Assembly: GCF_041146795.1 (NCBI RefSeq) | Contig: NC_135183.1 | Coordinates: 10,342,840 to 10,406,839, forward strand | Source: Maylandia zebra | Taxonomy: Eukaryota > Chordata > Actinopteri > Cichliformes > Cichlidae | Length of the DNA stretch: 64,000 nucleotides | Reading direction: 5' to 3' | In this document: positions 21,920-31,852 of the stretch, piece by piece | How positions within the stretch are numbered: position 1 is the stretch's first letter | How the letters are laid out: every line of letters begins with the position of its first letter | Notes under the pieces: model-generated | The model's input: the letters and a program-made list of their open reading frames with translations, nothing else | The model's database searches: none | Told to the model about the DNA's origin: nothing | Translations under genes and position numbers: made by a program

Positions 21920-24900
21920 TGAGAGGCATCTGAGATGAGTTTTAAAACTTCTAGGGTTGAAGCGAATATGCCCCCAACGACCTTTTACTGAAATCCACAA
22001 AGCTGTGGAGGTAAGCGTTAAAACATCAGTGCAAAAAATATATATTTTCCTGAAGTCTGTGTCGTGAGCTATTGTAGAAACAATAAATGTTATTTTCTGT
22101 AGTGATTTAAAAAAAAAAAAAAACATTCAATTGTCTGTTTGTTTGCTTTTTAGAGTGAGATGAAACAGTGGTCTCCTGAACAAGGAATCAGGGCAATGGT
22201 AAAGCGGGTAAGGGATGTCAGAGGAGTGCGGCCTTGTTACAGGTTGGTTAAATAGTGTGTATATGATCAAGTGTTCTCTTGTTTTACTGTTGAGCTCAGA
22301 GTAAAATCTATTGTTACTGTAGAGACGATGTTGCTAATATAATGAGGTATATGGATGCAAGTGGTCTTCAGAGGAGATCTCCTGGAAAGAAGAAAATTCC
22401 CTGTCGGAATTACATCAGCCGTGGTCCAAATGACACACGGCACATTGATGGTATTTATTTTATCTTTTCAATTAACCTTCCAAACATGTTTTGATGGTAC
22501 TTCTGTTGAAACAAATTGTAATTATTATTTGTTGTTTCATATAGGCAATGATAAACTGAAGTTCTTTGGAATGTGGATACATTTGGGGATTGATGGGTAG
22601 GTTTGAATATGGCATTCGCTACTTAATTTATTATATTCAGTGATAGTACAAAGTTGCTTCAAGATAAGGATGTGCGGTAAACTGAGGTGTTATCTCTCCT
22701 GAGTAGTCTAGGGCAGGGATGGGCAAGTCCAGGCCTCGAGGGCCGGTGTCCTGCAGGTTTTAGATGTGTCCTTGATCCACAGCTGATTCAAATGGCTAAA
22801 TTACCCTCACAACATGTTTTGTAGTTCTCCAGAGGCCTGGTAATGAACTAATCATTTTATTCAAGTGTGTTTACCCAGGGTGATATCTAAAACATGCAGG
22901 ACACTGGCCCTCGAGGTCTGGATTTGGCCAAGCCTGGTCTAAGGGACCAAGATAAAGTATGAATAGTGAAGGAGGATTCAAGATGGCGGTTTTTAAAAGG
23001 CTTATTTCCTGCTAGTCTTAAAGTTCCATTTCAGACTGGCAGTTAATTTCAGGGAGGGCCAAGACCAACACAACAAACAAAACATCCCTGATATAAAGTA
23101 AACAGAATTTAACTCCAAAGAAAATAAAATGTACAATTTACGATAACCTACCTAACCAACACATAAACAGGAGAATACAAGGGATTACAAAACAAAAGGC
23201 AGCTCTCCCCTCGCGTCAGTCTGAACACAGTCAAGAGTCACATTCAATTCCAAAGGCATGTAAGCCTACACAACTATGGCAGTCAAAATGGCCGGAGGAA
23301 CCAGAAACAACGCCTAGACATAATACAATGGAAAACCAGCATACTCTTGGGGAATGTAACAAAAACCAAACATAGTGCCAAAACATGATTAAATCATATG
23401 TACAAGTGGCCACTTTTCTGTTTCTTTCTTTTCAGATTTTCCAGGAAGGTTCTATGGCTAAAGGTGGGCACATCCAACCGCAAGCAAAACTTTGTGGCCA
23501 GATACTTCTTTGAGGCTGTTCAAGAACAGGGTGGTATGCAATATACTAAAAAATGGGGGTTTAAAAAAGATTACATTTTGTTAATAAATTTATTTTTTCA
23601 TCATTCACTAATTATCTTCAGTTTGTGTCTTTAGGCTGTCCTCAAATGATTCGGGGGGACAGAGGAAAGGAGAACCTTGTTGTGGGTCAAATGCAGATGG
23701 CATTTCACATGCGAGATCTTGGGAATCAGGCATGGAGGTGCTTCAGAATGGGGACATCAGTGCACAACCAGGTATGTCTTTAAGCTGGTAAATGACTATT
23801 TCTAAAGTAACAACCTGACAACAAAACTGATAATGTCATGTTTCTGTTGTTTAGAGAGCTGAATGTTTCAACAGTATTTTAAAGCGGACATGGATTAAGA
23901 AATGGCTGACACCATTTGAGGTAAAGCAAATCTTTCACCTGTAAAACCTATTAACAAAGAGTAGCCATCCAAATTTCGTTAAACATACGATGGATTAGTT
24001 TATCTGAAAACACAAGGCCAGAATCTGTGTTTATGTACATCTGTACCTTTTCACTAATGAAATTCTCACCTTCACAACTTATGTCTTTTTCAAAACAACA
24101 TGCGTAGGCCATGATGGAGTCTGGGATCCTTGAACTGGACAATCCTGTGCACATGTAAGTCAATATTTTTAGACATGAAAAATAATCAAGCAGCAGTATG
24201 AAAGTATGTGGTCTAGGAATGCCTTTGTTTTTTGAGTACTGATTAAAATTTAGCTTTTACTTATTCTACCTCAAAGAAGCAGATGAACATATTAATTTTT
24301 TAATTCTCCTTTTTCATAGCAACTGCTTGCAGTACTCACACTTGCCACTGCTTCAAAGAGACTTAAAAACGGAGCAAACAGTTTGGAACACCCATGACAT
24401 CCGCAAGCAACGCAATGCACCTGGTCCATTTGGGAAACCCGACCTTCTGTTTACCTCACCACCTCCTGGTATGTCATTTGAAAGCCTGTGGGGTTTTATT
24501 TTTTTGTTTGTTTTTTTAACTTTCATTAGTTTACTTTTACTTTGATATAGCACTCTTCACAGGATAAAAACCACAAAGTGGCTTCACAATAATATAAAAC
24601 AGATAAACATAAAACAGCACAATCGAACATACAGAATAAATGCAATCAAGGAAACGTAATGATGGAGGCAGAGCATTCCATGACCTGGGAGCCACCGCTT
24701 TGGAAGATCTCTTGCCTCTGGTCTTCTGGTGGGACTACTAACAGCCATTGATTAGATGATCACAGGCTGGGAGAGGGAGCGTGGGGTTCTATAAGATCAG
24801 AAATTAAGGCAGGAGCTTCACGATTCGGAGCATTGAAAGTCATTACTAAAATTTTTAAATGAATTTTCTAAAATATACTGGAAGCCAGTGTAATGAGCGT

Positions 24901-25510
24901 AAAACTGTTATAATGTGTTTTCTCTTTTGTGTCTTCCGAAGAAGCCTACTTGTAGTACAATAAGAGATTTCTGAATTTCTACTGTCAATACTAAAATGGC
25001 TTCATATTGACACCTTTAACTAAAAATTTATCTAAATGTTTGAGTGATATTTCCATCTTTAAGTTTCTGTAATAACATCTGTAAACACTGACTGCTTCTT
25101 ATACAGGTTCTAGAACAGCTTTGTCATTATTCATTTATTTTTAACATTCAAAGTGAACATCTTTTCAATATTGTCTTTCATTCGCAGGATATGGCAATGT
25201 ACTGCACATTGTTGACCCAGACCTTTTAGACTATGCCAAGCAATTAATCTGTGAGAGGGAAGAGCCTTCACTGGTAGCAAACCAGGAATTCAGAGACATG
25301 TGCCAGAACATTTTAGAAAACAGCCAGTTTCCCTGCACACCTGATGGTTGCCTTGCTGCATACCTCATGCTAGTCCAAGAGCTCACAACTGCCATGAACA
25401 GAAATGCAGTTCCTACACTTTCTACGTTTGCCGAGGCAAATGACATATACATCTTTCTGAAGAGAGAGAGGATGGAAGGTGCACCAGTAAACATTTCCAA
25501 TGACCAATAA
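21920..25510 (+). CDS. integrase-like DDE transposase gene, ten visible exons
   Basis: Exons with GT/AG borders and consistent phase are 21920-22010, 22154-22242, 22323-22450, 22545-22596, 23436-23533, 23635-23771, 23855-23920, 24108-24154, 24320-24468 and 25188-25510 (stop TAA 25508-25510), about 390 residues in all. The first exon reads a helix-turn-helix-like LKLLGLKRICPQRPF. The catalytic core is of the retroviral-integrase/IS481/IS3 type: GPNDTRHIDGN (first D), LGIDGFSRKVLWLKV, RGDRGKEN (second D) and TSVHNQRAE (E, 39 residues after the second D). The C-terminal exons are highly conserved in style but I cannot name them. It would cut and join the ends of the element in the nucleus. Only one defect is seen: an in-frame TGA at 21936-21938 in the first listed exon. 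All later exons are intact. An AATAAA overlaps the stop. It converges on the kinase gene. Confidence 0.8.
22714..22936. mobile_element. hAT MITE (223 bp) inside a transposase intron
   Basis: The ends CAGGGATGGGCAAGTCCAGG and GGCCAAGCCTG are inverted repeats that continue inward over 'cctcgagggcc', 'gtgtcctgcagg' and 'ttttagat'. The flanks GTCTAGGG (22706-22713) and GTCTAAGG (22937-22944) are an 8-bp duplication with one mismatch, as expected for hAT elements. This family is abundant in fish. It lies within the intron between 22596 and 23436, so it arrived after the host transposon. Confidence 0.85.
24541..24900. repeat. interspersed repeat fragment in the last transposase intron
   Basis: Phrases such as 'gatatagcactcttcacagg', 'acaaagtggcttcacaataa', 'gagcattccatgacctggga' and 'ggaagccagtgtaatgag' belong to a common teleost repeat, probably a LINE tail. 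It lies within the intron 24469-25187 and is non-coding. Confidence 0.55.
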
Positions 25511-25734
25511 AATCATACAACAGTGTTTGTTAACATTTATTTATCCTTGTTTAAAATCAACAGGTAATTTGAAAACTGTCTGACCAACAAAATGTACAAT
25601 AAAATGTTGAAATACAATTGACAAGGTGCCATCTTTCATAATGATTCAGTGTTTCATTTACCACAACTTTTGTTAACAATAATGTAGAACATAATTCACA
25701 TTGAAAGACTTTTGAACTGCAGACTGTAGCAACA
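25511..25734. promoter_or_regulatory. convergent 3' ends of transposase and kinase genes
   Basis: The 224 bp between the two stop codons contain AATAAA signals for the plus strand (25506-25511 and near 25600) and TTTATT, an AATAAA on the minus strand, near 25535. The two transcripts would overlap tail to tail. No further coding sequence is seen. Confidence 0.5.
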
Positions 25735-26844
25735 TTACCACTTGTAGCCATATCGGCTCGTAAGATCAAGGCCTGACTTGAGAAACTTAACAACATCAGA
25801 TGCGGAAGGCCTTGAGTCTGGGTCATAGCTCACCAAACCACCAAGAAAACTGTTTTTGTCACTGAGATGTGATAGGGCATGTGGTGGGTTTTTGGTGGCC
25901 ATTAGTGCAGCCAGTTCTCTTTGTTTTTTAACCATCCACGGAGCGGAACCCGTCAGGATCTCCAGATATGTGGCTCCGAGGGACCACATGTCTGTCTGGA
26001 ACGAGGCCTCTTCAAACATCAGTATGCATTAAGGGGCCATGTAAAGATATGTGCCACCAGCTGGACCAGTAGCCTGGGCAGTGAACTTACTCCCTTGACG
26101 AAGCATCACAGTGTCTCTTATGTTTGCCATGCCCCAGTCTGTCAGGACTGCCTTCTTAGAAGGGTGGTGAACCTATAAGGTATACATATGAGAACTTACC
26201 AGGTTGTCTAAAATTTCACAAATGTTATCAAAAATGTCATTCCAAAGACCACAGCTCATAATTGGGGAAAAAAAAAAACCCTCAAAGCTTTTAGCACCCA
26301 GATCACCCAATCACTGCAGATTTATTCTGAGATTGTTTATTATACCCAACATTAAAATTAACAGATTGGTTAATGATCCAACCCGGTTTTATAGTCCTGT
26401 GCATTTTTTAATCCCCATTCCACTTAAGCAAGTGGTACAGACTAATAAAAGAATAGAAACTTTCAGTTTGTAAAGCCTAAACTTACAACATGTTTGGGAA
26501 TTTTGTAGGTGTGCAAGAACCAACATATTAAAGAAAAATTGGACTATTAAAGAAACAATGTAAGGCTTCTTACTTTAAAAAAAAAATCCTTTATATGAAT
26601 ATGCCAGAAAAGTGTCTCATTGTTCAAATGTAGTGTTTAATAGACTGAAGAGAATAAAGTTAAATAAATAATATACTATTTTTATTTTGATCTTCAAAAA
26701 CAAAGTGGAGAAAAAGAAAAATACAATATGGCTTACCATGACATTTGCTGGCTTTATATCCTGGTGAATGATTCTCTGTGCATGGATGTACTCTACTGCC
26801 ATGGATAAGTCCAGTGATATGAAACCGGCATCATCCCCTTCAAG
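25735..26844 (-). pseudogene. Ser/Thr protein kinase C-lobe, broken
   Basis: Two exons join in phase: 26844-26737 (donor GTAAGC) and 26172-25735 (acceptor TTATAG). The first reads LEGDDAGF and so on and AVEYIHAQRIIHQDIKPANVM, the catalytic loop with HQD in place of HRD, keeping the Asp, Lys and Asn. The second continues VHHPSKKAVLTDWGMANI, with DWG in place of DFG (metal-binding Asp kept). It then has GPAGGTYLYMAP and a TAA (26029-26031) where the APE glutamate codon is expected. After the stop come FQTDMWSLGATYLEILTG (helix F motif, DxWSLG) and DPDSRPSASDVVKFL (subdomain XI arginine). The N-lobe with glycine loop and VAIK lysine is absent. In this copy the kinase is dead; intact copies elsewhere might phosphorylate host or transposon proteins. 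A protein kinase carried by a DNA transposon is unusual. Confidence 0.75.
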
Positions 26845-26929
26845 CTATCGGGACAATATATAATATTAATAAAACAATGCATAGCCAGGTGTGACAATCT
26901 AACATGTCTACCACTGGAAATGTATTACT

Positions 26930-26986
26930 TCAAATAGGATTAGTATTCAAATGCAACTGCTCGTAAGCTTTCAGCTTGGCCATTTG
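26930..26986 (-). pseudogene. kinase-side first coding exon, truncated
   Basis: On the minus strand a CATTTCAG acceptor precedes CAAATGGCCAAGCTG, the mirror of the transposase-side start (ATG at 26983-26981). Homology to the left repeat stops after GAGCAG (26958). The frame then reads only eight more residues before TGA at 26930-26932, and no donor is seen before the stop. I infer that the sequence linking this exon to the kinase exon at 26844, including the N-lobe, was deleted. Confidence 0.6.
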
Positions 26987-27445
26987 CTGAAATGTATACA
27001 AAACAATTACTGAACAGTTTAAATTTGAATCACGTTTCACCACTGTCGCTAGCTAGAATGAATTAGCCAGACAAAAATAGTACTGATTTGGTTCCGTACA
27101 AAACTGGCTTTCCGTCTCTGATATGTAACTTTCACAACATAACTGCAACTTAATATAACACAACTGTGGCAAAAATATGAACAAAGGGGAGAAAAAGTTA
27201 AACTTACCTTGTGTCGTTAGGAGCCTGAACCACGGTAAAACTCCGGTGAGGTCAATGACCTTACGCTCTCCCACGGTCACACGTTGATGACGTATTTGGA
27301 AATCAATTCGGGTGGGACATGACAACAGCGCCACCTGCAGGAAGATTTTCTCTCTGGTACCTTGTGTTCTGACACCTGACAACTTTTTTTCTGACACCTG
27401 ACAATTTTTTTTCTGATACCTGACGATGTCCTAAAATGTACACCG
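26958..27445 (-). repeat. right terminal inverted repeat
   Basis: It is the inverted counterpart of 20221-21292, with the same splice donor (exon end 27208, GT at 27207-27206), the same acceptor and the same ATG context, but only about three units of the subterminal array. The few differences from the left copy include 'atacgtc' for 'atatgtc' and GCC for GAC in the second codon. The outermost TA is now found at 32047-32048, beyond the LTR element. Confidence 0.8.
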
Positions 27446-27634
27446 TGTAACATGTTGACTCATGTGTGTATCAGCCACTAGATGGCACTGTGTTGCTGCA
27501 ATGTGTGTAATTCACTCGCGAGCAAGAAGCTTCAGGGGCAAGAAAAAAGAATACGAAATAAAGTGGAATCGGAGCAGAGTTTGGTGTGTGCGTGCAGTTA
27601 GTAAGAAGCTCGGTATACATACAAAAACAACACA
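27446..27634 (+). repeat. 5' LTR
   Basis: It starts TGTAACATGTTGACTCATG and ends ACAACACA, with an AATAAA at about 27556. It differs from the 3' LTR by roughly 11 substitutions and no indels, nine of them within about 30 bp. Confidence 0.9.
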
Positions 27635-27652
27635 TGGTGTCAGAGTAGCGGA
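27635..27652 (+). promoter_or_regulatory. primer binding site, tRNA-Leu type
   Basis: TGGTGTCAGA follows the 5' LTR directly. The first ten bases are the complement of the 3' end, with CCA, expected for vertebrate tRNA-Leu. The next bases match less well, with a small gap. Minus-strand cDNA synthesis would start here. Confidence 0.65.
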
Positions 27653-27687
27653 TTCTACGCAATCCCTCGCCGTCGGACAGCGCAGAC

Positions 27688-28644
27688 ATGGAGGCTTACG
27701 GCGTTCCCACACCGCGTATGGATTGGGACTCCAGCAACCTGCCCGAGACATGGCGGCGTTTCAAGCAGCACGCCGAGCTAATGTTCGCTGGTCCTCTTCG
27801 GGGGAAGGAGGAGGCAGACAAATGCAGCTACCTTCTTCTATGGGTCGGTGAGAAAGGACGGGACGTCTACAACACGTGGACGCTCACCGCAGACGACTCC
27901 CGAAAGCTTCAGACGTACTACGATAAGTACACTGATTACGTCATACCGAAAGCTAACCCAATCTACGCCCGATATAAGTTTCATGAAAAGATGCAGGGTG
28001 AAAATGAGACATTTGAACAGTTTATTACGGAACTGAAACTACTTGCTAAAGACTGTGGGTACCCAAATACAGATGAAATTGTCAGGGATCGCATTGTATT
28101 TGCCACTAACTCGCCACACGTCCGAGAAAAGCTACTCAGCCAAGGCGCAGAGCTCACGCTAGAGAAAGCTATAGATATAGCACGATCACACGAGCTAGCA
28201 AAGCAACAGCTAAAAACTATGGGTCACTCCAGGGGCCAAGAAACTGTGCACGCCATCGGCAGGAAATCGCACAGACAAGAATATCAAACAAGAAGCGTGA
28301 GACCAAAAGAACACGCTAATGCAACACTAAAAACGTGCAGCTATTGTGCCGGACAACACAGTAATAAAGACACCTGCCCAGCAAAAGGGAAGCAATGTGC
28401 AAAATGCAAGAAAATGAACCATTTTGCGAGAGCATGCAGGTCAAGACTCCCTCCGCAGACAAAAGCCCACCTCAAATCAGTACACACTGTGAGAGAGAAC
28501 ATAGAAATGTCAACTATAGACACAGATGAGGACCAAGACTGTTTCTACATTGATAGCATCACCATAGAAAATGAAGGAAGAAAGGATGAGCAAGCATATG
28601 CAGACATGCAGCTTGGTTCCCCCCCCACAGACAGTGAGGTTTAA
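27688..28644 (+). CDS. gag: Gag of the Ty3/gypsy element
   Basis: The 318-residue frame carries a capsid-like region (about 17-170, with NETFEQFITELKLLAKDCGY) and a nucleocapsid region. The second zinc knuckle is standard (C237-x2-C240-x4-H245-x4-C250). The first Cys/His cluster (C217, C220, H224, C230) has unusual spacing. Gag would form the intracellular particle and bind element RNA. The frame ends at TAA 28642-28644, shortly after an eight-C run (28619-28626), and overlaps the pol frame. Confidence 0.85.
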   Translation: MEAYGVPTPRMDWDSSNLPETWRRFKQHAELMFAGPLRGKEEADKCSYLLLWVGEKGRDVYNTWTLTADDSRKLQTYYDKYTDYVIPKANPIYARYKFHEKMQGENETFEQFITELKLLAKDCGYPNTDEIVRDRIVFATNSPHVREKLLSQGAELTLEKAIDIARSHELAKQQLKTMGHSRGQETVHAIGRKSHRQEYQTRSVRPKEHANATLKTCSYCAGQHSNKDTCPAKGKQCAKCKKMNHFARACRSRLPPQTKAHLKSVHTVRENIEMSTIDTDEDQDCFYIDSITIENEGRKDEQAYADMQLGSPPTDSEV

Positions 28645-29941
28645 AGTTGACACTGGGGCGCAAGCAAACACAATTCCAGCCAACATGTTCCAGACACTCT
28701 TCCCACATGTGACACTGAAGCCTGTCACACACAAGCTCACAGATTACGGGGGACACTCACTCAGCATGGAAGGGAAATGTCAGCTAAAATGCAAACACAA
28801 AGACAAAACCTGCACGTTGGAATTCCATGTTGTTAACACAAGCGCCCCACCTGTATTAGCAATGAAAGCTTGCCGTGACCTTAACCTGGTAAGGATTGTG
28901 ATGGCAGTGACGGAGGAAAGAGGCAAGACAACCAACAGTTCACAGGCAATACTAGACGAATATGCAGACGTATTCAAAGGGATAGGAGAATTTCCTGGTG
29001 AATGCAGTTTCCATGTAAATCCAGACGTTGCACCCACAGTCAGCCCACCTCGTCGGATTCCCATTGCTCTGCGAGCCCGACTCAAAGACGAGCTCGACAA
29101 CATGGAAAGGAACCAAATCATATGCAAGGTCACAGATCCTACGGACTGGGTGAATGCACTTGTTGTCGTGGAAAAACCCAAGACGGGCAGACTCAGAGTA
29201 TGTCTGGACCCCAGACCCCTCAACAAGGCTATACAAAGACCCCATTACCCTCTACCCACCTTAGAGGATGTCACCACAAAACTTGCTGGGGCCAAGTATT
29301 TCAGTGTTTTGGACGCCAGATCAGGCTACTGGGCCATTAAGCTAAGCCACGAATCATCTCTGTTAACCACATTTAATACTGTGTTTGGCAGGTACCGCTT
29401 CCTCAGGTTGCCATTCGGCATAATCTCAGCTCAGGATGAGTTCCAGCGACGCGTGGACGAGACCTACGAGGGCCTGAGGGGCGTGGCAGCCATTGTGGAC
29501 GACGTACTGGTCTTCGGAGAAACCAAACAGGAGCATGACGACAACCTGAGGGCCATGCTGCAGCGCAGCAGAGAGAGAGGTGTAAAACTGAACCCTGACA
29601 AGTGCACCATCTGCGTCAAAGAGGTCAGTTACTTCGGTCACACATTGTCACACGAAGGGCTGAAACCAAATCCACAAAAAGTAAAAGCAGTCCAAGACAT
29701 GGCGCCCCCACAGAACAGGGCGGAATTGGAAACAGTGCTGGGGATGGTTAATTATTTAGCAAGATTTGCCCCACACCTGTCAGAGATAAACGCACCGCTC
29801 CGCCAGCTGTTAAAGCAGGACAGTGAGTTTGTATGGGACAAGAACCATGACAGAGCCTTTCAACGAATGAAGGAGCTGATCACTAAAGAACCAGGCCCAG
29901 TTCTCTCCTTCTTCGACCCCAAGAAAGCGCTACGACTGTGA
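28571..29941 (+). CDS. pol: Pol, protease and reverse transcriptase part
   Basis: The frame lies +1 relative to gag. The aspartic protease motif is FKVDTGAQANTIP near the start. Reverse transcriptase follows, with LRVCLDPRPLNKAI, FSVLDARSGYWAIKL, FLRLPFGIISAQDEF and the catalytic VDD box (AAIVDDVLVFG), then the thumb and connection regions. Translation probably enters this frame from gag near the C8 run, so the ATG at 28571 may not be used. The frame stops at TGA 29939-29941, exactly where the first RNase H catalytic Asp should follow. This is the signature of a small out-of-frame deletion. Confidence 0.85.
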   Translation: MKEERMSKHMQTCSLVPPPQTVRFKVDTGAQANTIPANMFQTLFPHVTLKPVTHKLTDYGGHSLSMEGKCQLKCKHKDKTCTLEFHVVNTSAPPVLAMKACRDLNLVRIVMAVTEERGKTTNSSQAILDEYADVFKGIGEFPGECSFHVNPDVAPTVSPPRRIPIALRARLKDELDNMERNQIICKVTDPTDWVNALVVVEKPKTGRLRVCLDPRPLNKAIQRPHYPLPTLEDVTTKLAGAKYFSVLDARSGYWAIKLSHESSLLTTFNTVFGRYRFLRLPFGIISAQDEFQRRVDETYEGLRGVAAIVDDVLVFGETKQEHDDNLRAMLQRSRERGVKLNPDKCTICVKEVSYFGHTLSHEGLKPNPQKVKAVQDMAPPQNRAELETVLGMVNYLARFAPHLSEINAPLRQLLKQDSEFVWDKNHDRAFQRMKELITKEPGPVLSFFDPKKALRL

Positions 29942-31620
29942 TGCTGCAGGACGGCAAGCCAGTTGCCTACGCATCCAAGTCACTTAACAGCACTGAGCAG
30001 AACTATGCCCAAATAGAAAAAGAGCTGTATGCTGTTCTCTTTGGTTGCAAGCGGTTCCACGAGTACATGTACGGTCGACATGTGACCATTGAGTCGGACC
30101 ACAAGCCACTCGAGTCCATACTCAAAAAACCACTAGCATCAGCACCACCACGGCTACAGAGGATGATAATACAGCTGCAAAAGTACGACATCAGCATCAT
30201 CCACAAGCCAGGGAAAGACATCCCGGTAGCCGACACGCTCTCCCGGAAATCCATAGAGTTTCACGACAAATCACTATGTGACGGGATGGATGCGCAGATC
30301 CACTCAGTCCTCAGCAACATGCCTGTCAGTGATCAGAGACTCTCAGAGATAAGAAACGAAACAGCCCAAGATCCTCAGCTCAACAGCCTGAGACGGACCA
30401 CACTGAGTGGATGGCCTGATAAACGGTCTCAATGTCCGCCTGACATTCAGGAGTTTTGGAACCACAGGGATGAGATCTCACTGATAGACGGGATCATGTT
30501 TAAAGGAGAGAAAATGATCATCCCAAAAAGGCTCAGAAAGGACATGATAGATCGGATTCATTCCAGCCATATGGGCATAGAAAAGAGCAAAAACAGAGCC
30601 AGAGACCTTCTGTTTTGGCCAGGCATGGGAAAGCAGATTGAGGAAGCCGTCGGAGCCTGCAGCACATGCCAGGAGAGACAAGCTGCTAACCCCAAGGAAC
30701 CCCTGTTGTCACATGCAATACCAGAACGACCGTGGCAGGTCATAGCCACCGATCTGTTCACTTGGAACTCGGAAGACTACATCATCATGGTAGATTACTA
30801 CAGTAGATTCTTCGAGTTGGAAAGACTCCGCAGCTGCACTGCAGAAGCAGTGATCCACAAACTAAAGTCAGCCATGGCTAGGCATGGTATTCCAGAGTCG
30901 GTGATTAGTGATAACGGTCCGTGCTATGCTTCCAGTAAGTTTCAACAGTTCGCAAAGTCATGGAGTTTCACCCACACCACTACTAGTCCCCATTACCCAC
31001 AGAGCAACGGCCTAGCCGAGAAAACAGTCCAGACAGCAAAGAAACTTCTGGACAAGGCCAAAGCGGAACATAAGGATCCCTACTTGAGCCTATTAGAATA
31101 CCGGAACACCCCCGTTGACAACTTAAAGTCGCCTGCACAACTACTCATGAGCCGGAGACTTCGCTCCATCCTCCCTGCAACACCAAAACAGCTGGAACCC
31201 CAAGTAGTTTGCCAGCAAACAGTGCGTGAGAGGAGAGAGGTCTGCCAGCAGCGCCAGCAGACTTATTTCAACAAAGCCGCCCGACCTCTGCCTCAACTAT
31301 GTCCTGGCACACCGGTCCGGTTCCGGCAACAAGACGGTTCCTGGAAACCAGCTGTGGTCACAAGTTGTGCCGACACGTCCAGAAGCTACAACATAACCAC
31401 AGATACAGGACAAGTTTACCGGCGTAACCGCCGACACCTCCGCAGAAGCAGGAACAGCGTAGGAGGTGAGGAGTTCATTCAACCAACAGGCATCAGCGAT
31501 GACAGCCCTGTGGTATCTCAGCCCCCGCCTGTGGAGCCCCCTGGTGAAGACATTACAACACCTGGATACACGACTCGATATGGGCGTGTTACCAAACCAA
31601 GACAGGTCTTGGACCTGTAA
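29938..31620 (+). CDS. pol: Pol, RNase H (N-terminus lost) and integrase part
   Basis: The frame starts inside RNase H (MMLQDGKPVAYASKSL), so the first catalytic Asp is missing. The later motifs IEKELYAVLFGCKRF, TIESDHKPLESIL and VADTLSRK are present. Integrase has a zinc-binding region (H-x3-H-like IHSSHMG and CSTCQE), then the DDE core: ATDLFTWN, ISDNGPCYAS and SNGLAEKTVQ. A C-terminal domain (GTPVRFRQQDGSWKPAVV) resembles the GPY/F module. Ends at TAA 31618-31620. It overlaps the upstream frame by four bases, which is an artefact of the deletion. Confidence 0.85.
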   Translation: MMLQDGKPVAYASKSLNSTEQNYAQIEKELYAVLFGCKRFHEYMYGRHVTIESDHKPLESILKKPLASAPPRLQRMIIQLQKYDISIIHKPGKDIPVADTLSRKSIEFHDKSLCDGMDAQIHSVLSNMPVSDQRLSEIRNETAQDPQLNSLRRTTLSGWPDKRSQCPPDIQEFWNHRDEISLIDGIMFKGEKMIIPKRLRKDMIDRIHSSHMGIEKSKNRARDLLFWPGMGKQIEEAVGACSTCQERQAANPKEPLLSHAIPERPWQVIATDLFTWNSEDYIIMVDYYSRFFELERLRSCTAEAVIHKLKSAMARHGIPESVISDNGPCYASSKFQQFAKSWSFTHTTTSPHYPQSNGLAEKTVQTAKKLLDKAKAEHKDPYLSLLEYRNTPVDNLKSPAQLLMSRRLRSILPATPKQLEPQVVCQQTVRERREVCQQRQQTYFNKAARPLPQLCPGTPVRFRQQDGSWKPAVVTSCADTSRSYNITTDTGQVYRRNRRHLRRSRNSVGGEEFIQPTGISDDSPVVSQPPPVEPPGEDITTPGYTTRYGRVTKPRQVLDL

Positions 31621-31852
31621 TATTGTAAAGGGTGCAGGCGGATCGCTGCCCTAGAAAAAAAAAAAGGCTGTTTATATGTTTGTTGTTCCAATGATGTCAC
31701 TAAATGCATCTGTTTATTATGTTTGTGATATAGCCAGTATTGAGTCGAATGCTATGTTATCAATGGATGTGCTCAGGATGTTATTCCTGTAATTTCAGTT
31801 GCCTTAGAAATTTTACAAGCCTGAGTTGTGTTTTTCTTTTTAAGAAGGGAGA
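31621..31852 (+). other. 3' untranslated region with polypurine tract
   Basis: The region holds no gene. The bases AAGAAGGGAGA directly before the 3' LTR are a polypurine tract, the expected primer for plus-strand DNA synthesis. Confidence 0.7.

Noticed and set aside
27053..27397. 114-codon minus-strand frame in the right terminal repeat
   Set aside because: It crosses the repeat-encoded donor site and intron and mirrors the left copy. It is more likely leader and intron than protein.
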